A DNA stretch of 24,001 bases from Candidatus Thorarchaeota archaeon (GCA_016840965.1 JAEORI010000233.1:1-24001), one strand, 5' to 3'; positions 14,372 to 23,641 are shown, counted from the stretch's first letter. Program-made: numbers and translations. The notes: a model not told the origin generated them from the sequence alone.

Positions 14372-15355
14372 ATGTATAAAGAATATTTAATACTCGACTT
14401 AGTAAAAACGGACGTGGCTGACACATTGAAAGGGCAACAGAACGAGGAAGTAACAGCAAAGGCTTTCGTGCCCGGCCATATTACGGGAATCTTTCGAATC
14501 TTCGATAATTCTGACAATCCTCTTCGTTGCGGTTCAATGGGCGCTGGATTCTCAGTGGCCATTGGAACAGTCACTTCTGTGTCCGTCGTGGATAATCCAA
14601 CGCTAGAGATTACAACTGATTACAACAAACAACGCATCGATGCGCAAGTAACGAAAACGGTGGTGCAGAGAATGACTGAAGAGTATGAGAGGACACTTAG
14701 AGTTCACGTGGACCATAGTTCCTCTCTAGCTATTGGAGCTGGTTTTGGAGCATCAGGCGCAGGTGCTTTAGGCACAGCTCTTGCTCTTGGTCACATGCTT
14801 GATCCTGATATTGAATATGAAAAAGCTGCAGGATTTGCACATATTGCAGAGATTACGAATCATACAGGTCTTGGAGATGTACTTGCTCAGACTGTCGGCG
14901 GACTAGAAGTTCGAGTGCAAGCTGGAGGCCCTGGCGTAGGCAAGATTCAGAGCATTGATTATCAAGACACATTGCTTGTTGCGCTTGCGGGGTCTCCGGG
15001 TCTTGAAACTGCAAAAGTGTTGACCAATCCTACATCGCGACAGCGCATCAATAGTATAGGTGAAGAGTTAGTAACAAAGCTAATTGATAATCCGACAGTT
15101 GAGATGTTTATAGAGTGCTCGCGCGAGTTTTCAGAAAAGATAGGACTGCAAAGTACTCGAGTAAAACAAGCGCTTAATATGCTCGACAGGGAGGGACTGA
15201 CTGAATCGAGTATGGTGATGCTGGGAGACTCTGTGTTTTGTTTTTGCAGTGAGGAAAACTCAAGTATTGCACAAGGAATCCTATTGGATTATTGGGATGC
15301 ATCAGAGGTTTTCATGACAAGCATTTCAGTTCAGGGTGGGAGGTTAATCAAATGA
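14372..15355 (+). CDS. Pantoate kinase (GHMP family)
   Basis: Phosphorylates pantoate to 4-phosphopantoate, the first step of the archaeal branch to phosphopantothenate. Seen: AKAFVPGHITGIF (29-41), the start typical of archaeal pantoate kinases; RCGSMGAGFSVAIG (52-65); the GHMP phosphate loop GAGFGASGAGALGTALAL (about 122-139); and a conserved NHTGLGDVLAQTVGG region. It is immediately followed by phosphopantothenate synthetase, its pathway partner, with a 4-bp ATGA overlap, which makes the assignment strong. The start is uncertain: ATG 14372 lies close to the palindrome and promoter, while GTG 14414 or TTG 14426 would bring the protein nearer to family length. 327 residues from ATG. Confidence 0.9.
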   Translation: MYKEYLILDLVKTDVADTLKGQQNEEVTAKAFVPGHITGIFRIFDNSDNPLRCGSMGAGFSVAIGTVTSVSVVDNPTLEITTDYNKQRIDAQVTKTVVQRMTEEYERTLRVHVDHSSSLAIGAGFGASGAGALGTALALGHMLDPDIEYEKAAGFAHIAEITNHTGLGDVLAQTVGGLEVRVQAGGPGVGKIQSIDYQDTLLVALAGSPGLETAKVLTNPTSRQRINSIGEELVTKLIDNPTVEMFIECSREFSEKIGLQSTRVKQALNMLDREGLTESSMVMLGDSVFCFCSEENSSIAQGILLDYWDASEVFMTSISVQGGRLIK

Positions 15356-16164
15356 CAAAGATTGAGATTCCACCTGATCATCCACGAAGAATTTCACTTG
15401 AAACCCGAGAGAAAATAATTGATGGGCACGAATCACATGTAGTTGCTACAGCTGGATTATTAGCTCATGGCAGAGGCGAGGCTTTTGACTATCTAATTGG
15501 CGAGATGACAACCGAACAAGCACAACTAGCTGTGCGAGCAGCCATCGCAGCTCTACTCTCTGCGAAACATCCAATCATAAGTGTAAATGGGAATGCATGT
15601 TCTCTGGTACCAGAGGCATTGGTAGAACTTTCAGAGGTTTGCGGAGCACCGCTAGAGATCAACCTGTTCTATTATAGAAAAGAAAGAGAGGACGCTATTA
15701 GGGATGCTCTTATCGATGCGGGTGCAAAAGTTGTGTTGGGCACTCGGGACCGGCCATCAATGAATATACCCGAATTGAGTAGCAATCGTCGGAAAGTGGA
15801 TGTTGACGGAATTGGCGCGGCTGACGTTGTTCTAGTGCCATTAGAAGATGGGGACAGAACTGAAGCGTTGAAGGCTATTGGTAAATTTGTCATTACTATT
15901 GATTTAAACCCAATGAGTAGAACTGCAGTCTATTCAGACATTACCATTGTTGATAACATAGTTCGAGCTCTTCCTCTTATGGTTGAACAGGCTCACGCTA
16001 TGAAGAAGATTCCACGAGATGAACTTCGTCAGATTGTAAAGAATTTTGATAACTCTGAAAACCTTACCGCGGCAGTACAGATAATAATGAAGCATCTCGA
16101 TGGGAAAGTACACGATATTATCGAATTGAGGACTAAAATGAATACTGGAGTTAGTAAAAGATGA
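15352..16164 (+). CDS. 4-phosphopantoate--beta-alanine ligase (archaeal phosphopantothenate synthetase)
   Basis: Joins 4-phosphopantoate to beta-alanine using ATP, producing 4'-phosphopantothenate; this archaeal enzyme replaces bacterial PanC. 270 residues, the usual family size. Seen: IEIPPDHPRRISLETREKI at the N-terminus, GLLAHGRGEAFDYLIGE, SVNGNACSLVPEALVELS, FYYRKEREDAI and the family-typical FVITIDLNPMSRTAVYSDITIVDNIVRALP. ATG 15352 overlaps the kinase stop (ATGA) and has GGGAGGT 7 nt upstream, which decides the start over an upstream in-frame ATG at 15292. Its own stop overlaps the start of the ketopantoate reductase. Confidence 0.92.
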   Translation: MTKIEIPPDHPRRISLETREKIIDGHESHVVATAGLLAHGRGEAFDYLIGEMTTEQAQLAVRAAIAALLSAKHPIISVNGNACSLVPEALVELSEVCGAPLEINLFYYRKEREDAIRDALIDAGAKVVLGTRDRPSMNIPELSSNRRKVDVDGIGAADVVLVPLEDGDRTEALKAIGKFVITIDLNPMSRTAVYSDITIVDNIVRALPLMVEQAHAMKKIPRDELRQIVKNFDNSENLTAAVQIIMKHLDGKVHDIIELRTKMNTGVSKR

Positions 16165-17147
16165 GAATAGTTGTTGTGGGGTCAGGAGCGATTGGTAGCT
16201 TATACGGAGCATTCCTAAGTCGACTTGAAAATACAGAGGTCATCTTGGTTGGTAGGAATCCACACATATCTGCAATTCAGGCTAATGGCCTGAAGATTAA
16301 TGGTATTCTTGGAGAGCATATCTTTAGGCTTAAAGCTATGAAACATGCCTCTGAAATAAACAAGGCGGACCTTGTTATTCTCACAACAAAAACTTACGAC
16401 ACCCTCATAGCAGCGCAAAGCGCAAAACATCTGATTGATGGGGGAGCCACAATACTCCTAATTCAGAATGGTCTTGGGACAGAGGAACTAGTCGCAAAAG
16501 CCCTCAATACGAGCAAGGTCCTAAGAGCAACAACCTGTATGGGGGCTTTAAGAACTACACCCGGAGTTGTGACAGCAACAGGTTGTGGTCTCACAGAAAT
16601 TGGCTCGCGATATCCTGAGAATAAAGAGTTGGTCGAACAACTCACTGAGATGATGAAACAAGTGGGATTCGATGTACGTTCAAGTGATAACATCGAGGGA
16701 GTGGTTTGGACAAAGACTTTGGTGAACTGTGGTATTAACCCGGTGGGTGCATTAACAGGGCTTTCAAATGGAGAGGTCTACAGAAATAAAGCACTTCGAG
16801 GACTAATTGTCAGACTTGTTGAGGAAGCAGTTCAAGTTGTCAAAGCTCTTGGTATTGAACTCACAACAGATGATCCAGTTAGATATGCACTAGGGACAGC
16901 TAAAGCCACCGGGGACAATATCAATTCAATGCTTCAAGATCTTCGCGCCGGAAAAAGAACAGAAATTGATGCGATAACAGGCGAAGTCATCAGACTGGCA
17001 AAGCTGCATGGAATTGAAACACCATCAAGTGAAGCTGTCTATGCTCTTGTGAAAGCACTGGAATCTAAATATCTCGAGGAAGGCAAGAAATTGACTGACA
17101 TGGATGTTCTTGCCATCGATGAACTTGTTGAAGCAATAACCAGGTGA
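16161..17147 (+). CDS. panE: 2-dehydropantoate 2-reductase (ketopantoate reductase)
   Basis: Reduces ketopantoate to pantoate with NAD(P)H, supplying the substrate of the pantoate kinase two genes upstream. 328 residues. Seen: the N-terminal Rossmann motif IVVVGSGAIGSLYGAFLSR (3-21), LVGRNPH for the cofactor ribose, LVILTTKTYDT, LIQNGLGTEE, and the catalytic lysine Lys185 in WTKTLVNCGINPVGALTGL. The ApbA/PanE C-terminal helical domain has SSEAVYALVKALE near the end, carrying the expected acidic residue. ATG 16161 overlaps the preceding stop by 4 bp. Context and motifs agree. Confidence 0.94.
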   Translation: MRIVVVGSGAIGSLYGAFLSRLENTEVILVGRNPHISAIQANGLKINGILGEHIFRLKAMKHASEINKADLVILTTKTYDTLIAAQSAKHLIDGGATILLIQNGLGTEELVAKALNTSKVLRATTCMGALRTTPGVVTATGCGLTEIGSRYPENKELVEQLTEMMKQVGFDVRSSDNIEGVVWTKTLVNCGINPVGALTGLSNGEVYRNKALRGLIVRLVEEAVQVVKALGIELTTDDPVRYALGTAKATGDNINSMLQDLRAGKRTEIDAITGEVIRLAKLHGIETPSSEAVYALVKALESKYLEEGKKLTDMDVLAIDELVEAITR

Positions 17148-18394
17148 TTATGTTGATTGAGCATACGTCAAAGCTCATCAAAGGAAGTTTGAGTAAATTA
17201 CTCGATGGAAAGAAAATAGCTCTTGGCATCACTGGTAGCGTAGGAGCTGTAGAATGTGTCGCTTTGGCTAGAACCCTTATGCGTCATGGTGCTGAAGTTT
17301 ACACAATAATGAGCCAGATGGCGCAAAAGATGATTCACCCTTATTTGATGGAGTGGGCAACTGGTAACCCTGTTGTAACTGAACTTACAGGTCAGATTGA
17401 ACACATAACACTTGCCGGGAAGCACGATGGTCACGTGGATTTACTTCTAATCGCACCTTCAACAGCCAATACAATAGGCAAAATAGCTAGAGGTATAGAT
17501 GACACCCCAGTTACAACTACTGCATCTTCAGCCATCGGAGCTGGTATTCCAGTAATCATCGTTCCAGCTATGCATGAATCAATGTACGACCATCCTGCTG
17601 TAATAGAAAATATTGAGAAATTAAAAAGCATGGGAGTTACAATTGTTTCTCCGCGCATGGAAGAGGCGAAAGCAAAGATTCCAGAAGTAGCAACAATAGT
17701 TGATTATGTGCTTAAAGTATTGGGACCAAATGATCTTGATGGAAAGCATTTTGTAGTCACTGCTGGACCAACAAGAGGATGGGTAGACAGAGTCCGTTTC
17801 ATTACTAATCCATCAACAGGAAAGATGGGAATCGCAGTCGCTGAAGAATTAGTCCGCAGAGGTGCTACCGTGAGCCTAATACTAGGGCCGACTTCAGAAA
17901 ACGCCTCATTTCTTGTAGAAACTCACAAAGTATCAACATCAAAGGAGATGCTTGATGCGGTCATGTCGGAGCTTTCAGCTCAAAAAACGGATGGATTTGT
18001 TTCTGCAGCAGCAGTTCTTGACTACATTCCGTCAAAGAAAGAAGATAGAAAGATGGCATCAGGCGCCGCAAGTCTGAAACTTGAGCTTGTTCCTACAAAG
18101 AAGATAATCGAAGAGGCGAGAAAAGCATACAAAGACCTCTTCATTGTTGGTTTCAAGGTAGAATCAGGAGTGACCGATAAAGAACTTGAATCTAGAGCAA
18201 GAACAAAAATTGATGCGGGAATATGTGACCTTGTCGTTGCAAATGATGAACAAAGAAAGGGAGTTGCATTTGGCACAGATACAAATGCAGTGCTGATAGT
18301 TGGCCCAAATAATTATACCAAGAGTGTGGATCTTGCACCTAAGAGGGAGATAGCACGGTACATTGTTGATGAGATAGTTGACAAAATGATGTGA
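17144..18394 (+). CDS. coaBC: Bifunctional CoaBC: phosphopantothenoylcysteine synthetase/decarboxylase
   Basis: Couples cysteine to 4'-phosphopantothenate (CoaB, C-terminal) and decarboxylates the product to 4'-phosphopantetheine (CoaC, N-terminal FMN domain). 416 residues. Seen in CoaC: ALGITGSVGAVE, the catalytic-histidine region IEHITLAGKH, LLIAPSTANTIGKIARGIDD and PAMHESMYDHP, where bacterial enzymes have PAMN. Seen in CoaB: VTAGPTRGWVDRVRFITNPSTGKMG, SAAAVLDYIP, the lysine-rich LELVPTKKI and FKVES, and VANDE. The start is either GTG 17144, overlapping the panE stop (GTGA) like the other junctions, or ATG 17150. It is the last gene of the operon and ends 4 bp from the convergent roadblock gene. 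PanB, CoaD and CoaE are not in the window. Confidence 0.94.
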   Translation: MIMLIEHTSKLIKGSLSKLLDGKKIALGITGSVGAVECVALARTLMRHGAEVYTIMSQMAQKMIHPYLMEWATGNPVVTELTGQIEHITLAGKHDGHVDLLLIAPSTANTIGKIARGIDDTPVTTTASSAIGAGIPVIIVPAMHESMYDHPAVIENIEKLKSMGVTIVSPRMEEAKAKIPEVATIVDYVLKVLGPNDLDGKHFVVTAGPTRGWVDRVRFITNPSTGKMGIAVAEELVRRGATVSLILGPTSENASFLVETHKVSTSKEMLDAVMSELSAQKTDGFVSAAAVLDYIPSKKEDRKMASGAASLKLELVPTKKIIEEARKAYKDLFIVGFKVESGVTDKELESRARTKIDAGICDLVVANDEQRKGVAFGTDTNAVLIVGPNNYTKSVDLAPKREIARYIVDEIVDKMM

Positions 18395-18398
18395 CAAA

Positions 18399-18761
18399 TT
18401 AGAGTATCTCTAATAGCGCATCAGCTATTCTCCTCATATCAACAAAGATGAGACCAATCTGAGCATCAGCTTTTGCTAATACGAGAAGAAGTGCATTTTC
18501 TCCAACTGATGTAAGAAGGGTATAGCCTCTTTCACCTTTGACATAGATCTCTTTGAATACACCACGATCCAATTCTGTCGTTGCTTTCTCACCAAGAGAC
18601 AGAAGACCAGCACTAATGGCAGCTACTCGTTCTTGTTCAGCCTCCGGCAGAGCTGAAGAAATCATGAGACCATCTGCAGAAACAAGAGCGGCTCCTTCGA
18701 CACCTGGTACAGTTTCGAAATCACGAATGGTTTTGTTGATGCTATCCACACGACTGGACAT
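18399..18761 (-). CDS. Roadblock/LC7-domain protein
   Basis: A single-domain roadblock protein of 120 residues, the typical length. Seen: helix 1 SSRVDSINKTIRDFETVPGVEGAALVSADGLMISSAL, the central helix EQERVAAISAGLLSLGEKATTEL, the strand pair VFKEIYVKGERGYTLLTSVGENALLLVLAKADAQIG, and the final helix FVDMRRIADALLEIL. The family dimerises and regulates small GTPases (MglB for MglA, dynein light chain and Ragulator subunits in eukaryotes). The MglA-like GTPase at 10.5-11.4 kb is a candidate partner. ATG 18761 is preferred over ATG 18788 because GAGGGTG precedes it at normal spacing. A TATA-like TTATTATATG at about 18805-18815 would start transcription near 18785. Confidence 0.92.
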   Translation of the reverse strand: MSSRVDSINKTIRDFETVPGVEGAALVSADGLMISSALPEAEQERVAAISAGLLSLGEKATTELDRGVFKEIYVKGERGYTLLTSVGENALLLVLAKADAQIGLIFVDMRRIADALLEIL

Positions 18762-18862
18762 ACTTGCACCCTCTAGCAATCCAAACAAACGCTAGTCAAT
18801 GGCCACATATAATAACTTATTGTTAGTCCATACTTTCTTGTATCTTGATAGGCTTTAGTTCT

Positions 18863-21800
18863 TTATACCCCGAAGAACTCCTTCACATCAGTCTTACTAT
18901 CTTCTTTCTTTTGCTCAGCTTCCCTCTTCTTATCTTCGGGAGTGCTATCACGTTTCCAGCCTATGCTTTCTCCGCGTTTTTTCTTCAAATATATCCAAGC
19001 ACCAACCACAGCAATTACACCGCCTCCAAGTATGCTCAACATAAGAAGAGGAAATGGTCGAATAAGAATGAATTGCTCAATTGAAAGAGTCAGAGTGTCA
19101 TGACCTGCTTTTGACGCCACGATGTGAAGATCAAACAAGCCAATATTTTGTCCCGTCCATTCACTATCCAGTGTTGCAACATACAATCCACCACCTACAT
19201 TTTGTGCAGAGATTTGACTAGAATTAAGCCAAATAGCAAATGTTGCTGCTTCGATGTCGTTTCCAACAATATCTGTCAGCTGAACCATAATCTGAACTAC
19301 ATCACCGGCCCAGATTATTCTCTCACTAAGTTCTACGCTATCAAGTGTTATTGAGGGAATTCCTCTCCAAAAAACTGCATTCTCTATAGTGGCTTCACCA
19401 TTTGAACCAGTGGGGAATGTTGTTGATAGAGCAAGCTTGCCTGCGCCTATCGAACCAGCTACCATCAATGGATTTACTCCATCTGTAGCAAGAATTGATA
19501 GATTAGCCCAGATATATGAGAAATGACCAGAATAGTTAACAGATGAACTCAATATGTTAGGAGAGTCCAAGAGGGGATGAGTAGTGTCAACAAATGTGAT
19601 TGATGTACCAGATATCCCTGCTTGATATGAGACGGGCCATGGTAACCACGATAATGAGTCTGAAACTCCAAAGATTTCTAGAATACCGCCATTTCGTACA
19701 AATGAAGTTAGAACATTACTAGATGATGAGAAACTTGAGCCCAATACAGGAAGGGTGCCTGGCTCGACGAGAACAACTTGTCGTAGTGGAAGAAATTGAA
19801 TGAACTCTGAGAAGTTTGTAAATTCGTAATAATCAAAGGCAATACCCAGTGATGTCAAAATAGAGGGCAGATATGAGGAAGATCCGAGTGCAGCGACTAC
19901 ACCAATCCCTTGTCCAGGGATATGAGTATCAAACGAACTTGTAAGAGGATTGACAGCTGGCACATGAGGAGATGATGTTGGTTCATAGAGTCGAACAGAC
20001 GGATCTCCAAAGAGTACCTGTTGATTAGCATAATCGCGAGGGTCACGACCAACTAATGGGTCAGAGTAATCAATGGACGTTGTGCGAAGACCTTCAGAAA
20101 GTGCTTCGGAAATCGTTGATCCTGCACAGAGGTACTGAGTTAGAAGTACTGAAAGCATACCAGCAGGACGGAAATAGACTGTTCGCGGTGCTGCAGTGAC
20201 CGCCACTGCACCATGTTCCATCAACATCAAAGGCAATTCAGTCCCTCCAAGAAGGCAAGCAGTGAGTATTATGATGGGGCTGCCAATATTTCCAATTGCA
20301 GCTTCTAGTTCATGAGTTGATTTTGTGACATGATTTGCTTGTTCGGCTGAAAATTGAACTGGATTGACGAGTTTGTCATAATCCGTAGTACTTTCTCGAA
20401 CCTCTACACTTACTTCAAATCCATAAGGAGCATCGATGCTTCTTAAAGAAAAGAAACCAACACCATTTGGTCGGTCTGGAGGATCACGAGGCAGTACAGT
20501 TAGAGTTCCGTGTGTGCTCAGTGACCAGAAAGCAACTTGAGAATCAAGAGTCTGAAAGACCTCATTCTGTCCCACATGACTCTCAATGGAAAATCCTACG
20601 GATTCAAGGGCATCTGTGGTGTTTTCAATTTGATATAAGAGATGATAATTATAGTCATTATCGACAAAGGTATCACCATCAGTATATGCGTACATGCTTA
20701 CCAAAGAGGTGTCAGCTTGATCAGCGCTGTGGAATAGAAATCGGTGTAAGAGTCCTCGGTTTATCATAACAGAAGCCATAGTTGATGATGTTGCAGGTAT
20801 CCGTCCTGGATTGAAATGCGTCTGTAAGGATCTATCAAAACTTAATGGAACAAGGGAAGCAGGTGAAATTATAACAACAGACTGAGATGATGTTGAATTA
20901 TAAGCCCCCCTTGTTGTAAGGAATGTTTCAAAACGCGCCTCAGACTCCATCATTGAGAACTTGTTTGGGATTCGTTCATCATACCATCCATTTTCAGCTC
21001 GGTTCTCGTATTTGTTGATTACATAGATATTGTTGATTTCAGGACCAATCAAATATGGGGCCCATGTTTCTTGAGCCCGAGTTGTTAACTCATTATTATT
21101 ACCACACAGTGAAAATACTGGGCTTCCATGAGCTGCTGCTGAGAAAGCAGCTGGAGCAAAGAACTCGTTGCTATTACCTATTGGCACAGTTACAACAACA
21201 TCGTGAGAACCTGAGATAGATTGTATCGTTGAGGTCACCAAAGAATAACTAAGTAGATTTGTGACTGCACCATATGAGCTCAGGAGAGTGAGTAATCCAA
21301 CATCTTGGATATTTGATGGGTCAACAAGATAGATATTCGACACGCCAAGCCTGTTCAAAGCCCAATCAGTTTCTGTAGGAATCTGGTCAGCGTAGACATA
21401 GAGCAATGGAACATTGAGAAGCGATGCAAGTACAGCTGCATTTGCAGCTGACTCCATGTATGACTGAAGATCAGAAGGTAGTCTGGATATCGACCATGAT
21501 AAGTTGATGTTGTTCTGCTCCTCGTTCGCATTCAGCCATGCTGCGATTATTGTCCAATCTCCAGCCATTGGGTATGGTAGATTTATGACTTCTCGGCCAG
21601 GATTTGAAAGGATACTCCCAGCAGGAGCCCACATTGAAAATCTACCAGTAGGATCTATGAGAGCAAGATTAAGGTCAGTTGCTGCGTTGTCCCATGTGAG
21701 TGATACATTCAACCATTTTGCATCTGAGGGAACTGTGACCGTTCGCGTGTAACCAGGGTGAGATACGACCTCATTATCCAAATTGGTAGATGTGCTGGCA

Positions 21801-22672
21801 TCAGTGCTTATGTTCATTGTCCATAATCCGTCAGTCGTCTTTGGTACCCAGAAATTCAATGGCACAGGGTGAAGGACGGTACTAGGATTTCTGGACCAAT
21901 ACATTTGGCTCCATATTGAGTAGTCAACAAGATTTCCATTTGGATCTATTAGATCGTGTATCAAGATTTCTGACCCAGTCCAATTGAATCGTCCTTCTAT
22001 CCACCCGGCCCACGTGGGTGGGGTGAAGGTAATGCTTGAAGGAGCGCCTGGAGTAACAGTCCCGCCAAACTCTACTGTATCAGACACTTGATTTTGAAAA
22101 GTATGGCTGGCTGTTCCAGTTATTATCGTTGGTGTAACAAAATCATCTTTCAATAGAGCAACTACTGCTGTAGAGCTGCTACTCCAAGCATTTGCGGCTA
22201 GAAGTGACGCAATTTCAGCCGCATTTGTCCCTGAAAGTCTAGGATAAATTTTAGCACCGATATTATGCTGCAAACCACTCAGATAATTTTCGGAGAAATC
22301 ACCTATAGAAATGGCTTGTGTGATCCCGCCATCATAGCTCAGATACTCAGACCAGTCTTCTAACAGCCACGATTCGCTCTCTGCGCCATCACTGTAGATA
22401 AGAGGTGATATATATTGAGTTCCGTTAAAGTAGAAGATTGAAGTAGGGACTGCAGCCATGTATGCAAATTCATCCACATATGAGCTAGGATTCGGTGAAA
22501 CAAACGCAATCCGGGATAATGGAATCTGAGATGATGGCAGCTCACTCATTGTATAACCATCAGATAGTGAATCAAATCTAGAAATGATGAAAGGACTTGT
22601 TATCGGACCCAATGTTCCACAGATAATAACTACAATCAGAATCGATAGTATCTTGTTCCTAGATTTGATCAT
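18863..22672 (-). CDS. Large membrane-anchored C25 (gingipain)-like peptidase
   Basis: A 1269-residue exported protein. Seen: an N-terminal signal or anchor helix (IKSRNKILSILIVVIICGTLG); a YPRLSGTNAAEIASLLAANAW segment and a later LNRLGVSNIYLVD segment, both reminiscent of cell-wall-binding repeat 2; two beta-rich domains with DPxG turns (about 200-400) resembling pre-peptidase C-terminal domains; a peptidase core with His721 in WSLSTHGTL and Cys806 in IILTACLLGG, the candidate catalytic pair of family C25; a DUF4350/GATase-like part (about 900-1050); an Ig-like stretch; and one C-terminal transmembrane helix (about 1205-1229) followed by a 40-residue charged cytoplasmic tail. ATG 22672 has GGAGTG about 9 nt upstream; a TTG 27 bases earlier is unlikely. 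Its role is probably extracellular protein degradation; the domain borders are approximate. Confidence 0.8.
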   Translation of the reverse strand: MIKSRNKILSILIVVIICGTLGPITSPFIISRFDSLSDGYTMSELPSSQIPLSRIAFVSPNPSSYVDEFAYMAAVPTSIFYFNGTQYISPLIYSDGAESESWLLEDWSEYLSYDGGITQAISIGDFSENYLSGLQHNIGAKIYPRLSGTNAAEIASLLAANAWSSSSTAVVALLKDDFVTPTIITGTASHTFQNQVSDTVEFGGTVTPGAPSSITFTPPTWAGWIEGRFNWTGSEILIHDLIDPNGNLVDYSIWSQMYWSRNPSTVLHPVPLNFWVPKTTDGLWTMNISTDASTSTNLDNEVVSHPGYTRTVTVPSDAKWLNVSLTWDNAATDLNLALIDPTGRFSMWAPAGSILSNPGREVINLPYPMAGDWTIIAAWLNANEEQNNINLSWSISRLPSDLQSYMESAANAAVLASLLNVPLLYVYADQIPTETDWALNRLGVSNIYLVDPSNIQDVGLLTLLSSYGAVTNLLSYSLVTSTIQSISGSHDVVVTVPIGNSNEFFAPAAFSAAAHGSPVFSLCGNNNELTTRAQETWAPYLIGPEINNIYVINKYENRAENGWYDERIPNKFSMMESEARFETFLTTRGAYNSTSSQSVVIISPASLVPLSFDRSLQTHFNPGRIPATSSTMASVMINRGLLHRFLFHSADQADTSLVSMYAYTDGDTFVDNDYNYHLLYQIENTTDALESVGFSIESHVGQNEVFQTLDSQVAFWSLSTHGTLTVLPRDPPDRPNGVGFFSLRSIDAPYGFEVSVEVRESTTDYDKLVNPVQFSAEQANHVTKSTHELEAAIGNIGSPIIILTACLLGGTELPLMLMEHGAVAVTAAPRTVYFRPAGMLSVLLTQYLCAGSTISEALSEGLRTTSIDYSDPLVGRDPRDYANQQVLFGDPSVRLYEPTSSPHVPAVNPLTSSFDTHIPGQGIGVVAALGSSSYLPSILTSLGIAFDYYEFTNFSEFIQFLPLRQVVLVEPGTLPVLGSSFSSSSNVLTSFVRNGGILEIFGVSDSLSWLPWPVSYQAGISGTSITFVDTTHPLLDSPNILSSSVNYSGHFSYIWANLSILATDGVNPLMVAGSIGAGKLALSTTFPTGSNGEATIENAVFWRGIPSITLDSVELSERIIWAGDVVQIMVQLTDIVGNDIEAATFAIWLNSSQISAQNVGGGLYVATLDSEWTGQNIGLFDLHIVASKAGHDTLTLSIEQFILIRPFPLLMLSILGGGVIAVVGAWIYLKKKRGESIGWKRDSTPEDKKREAEQKKEDSKTDVKEFFGV

Positions 22673-22774
22673 ATGGGGTGCACTCCAATAAGGATTCAAG
22701 ATGACGAAGGGAATTTACTAAATAGAGTTTTCCCGTGGAAAGCTAAGAACAATCAAAGTGATAGTTGCTGCTGT

Positions 22775-23641
22775 TTATTCATCCATTTGAAAGTCTATAA
22801 GGTCCTCGTCAAAATCATCATCGTCGCCTTCTTCAGGTTCTGTTTCTTCAGGCAAGGCATCTAAGAGCTCATCAATCACCCTTCGAAGTCTACGACGAGT
22901 ACTTTTTGGAACATCCCACATCTTTTGTTCTGCACGCTCAAGAACTTCTCTAGCTATGTCAAATATCTCAGATTCGTAATAGTATTGTGCGGCTTCAACA
23001 AAGAGCTCAGCTGCTTTCTTCTGATTACCTGAGGTTTCAGCAATGTCACCAAGAAGTGAACATGCATCAGCAATGCCAGCCTTGTCATCAATATCACGAT
23101 ATACCTTCAAAGCTTTCTTAATCGTCGCATCTGCTTCATTCCAATCTTCTTTGTCGACATAAGCCGCGCCCATATCCATAATTACACTTGCAACGCCTTG
23201 TTCATTCTCAAGTGTTTTGTAGGCACGTTGTGCTTTCTTGAAGTGCTCCATTGCAGCATCAAAGCTACCCTGACCTAAGCTCGCTAAAGCAAGACCATAG
23301 ATTGCGTCAGCAGCTCCACTATTATTGGAAGACTTCTCAAACATCTTTCTCGCTGATTCAAGGGTCTCAATGGCTTCGTTCCATTGTTCGAGGTTAATCT
23401 GCGCAACGCCCAGATTATACATTGTATCACAGATTCCTGTTTCATCCTTAAGCTCTTTGTAAATCTTCAATGAGTCTTCGAAGCATTTGTGAGCCTCCTC
23501 GAACTCTGCGACTGACATGTATATGTTACCAACTGCGTTGAACATTTTTGCTGCTGTGTCTTTGTCTCCAGCTTCCAAAGCCTCAGCGGCTTGTTCTAAA
23601 ATCTCAGCAGGATCAATGTCATCGAAATCATCTTCGGTCAT
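22775..23641 (-). CDS. Tetratricopeptide-repeat protein
   Basis: A 288-residue cytoplasmic scaffold protein. Seen: five to six TPR units of about 40 residues between roughly 15 and 235 (for example NAVGNIYMSVAEFEEAHKCF, MYNLGVAQINLEQWNEAIET, YGLALASLGQGSFDAAMEHF, MDMGAAYVDKEDWNEADATI, CSLLGDIAETSGNQKKAAEL). The 40-residue period resembles kinesin-light-chain/Rapsyn-type TPRs. A basic helix, PKSTRRRLRRVIDELL, and a strongly acidic tail rich in Asp and Glu follow. TPRs bind partner peptides; the partner is unknown. ATG 23641 has AGGTGA about 6 nt upstream, which decides against the GTG 9 bases earlier. A TATA-like GATATAGC at about 23671-23679 fits transcription starting near 23650. About 100 bp separate it from the peptidase gene downstream. 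Confidence 0.9.
   Translation of the reverse strand: MTEDDFDDIDPAEILEQAAEALEAGDKDTAAKMFNAVGNIYMSVAEFEEAHKCFEDSLKIYKELKDETGICDTMYNLGVAQINLEQWNEAIETLESARKMFEKSSNNSGAADAIYGLALASLGQGSFDAAMEHFKKAQRAYKTLENEQGVASVIMDMGAAYVDKEDWNEADATIKKALKVYRDIDDKAGIADACSLLGDIAETSGNQKKAAELFVEAAQYYYESEIFDIAREVLERAEQKMWDVPKSTRRRLRRVIDELLDALPEETEPEEGDDDDFDEDLIDFQMDE

Noticed and set aside
14372..14425. Treating the first 18 codons of the pantoate kinase as certain coding sequence
   Set aside because: They overlap A/T-rich promoter-like sequence, and GTG 14414 or TTG 14426 could be the true start; the ATG is kept only as the simplest choice.
20467..20769. 100-codon plus-strand frame inside the C25-like peptidase gene
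   Set aside because: Antisense to the catalytic core of the peptidase, with unusual composition and no homology I can see.
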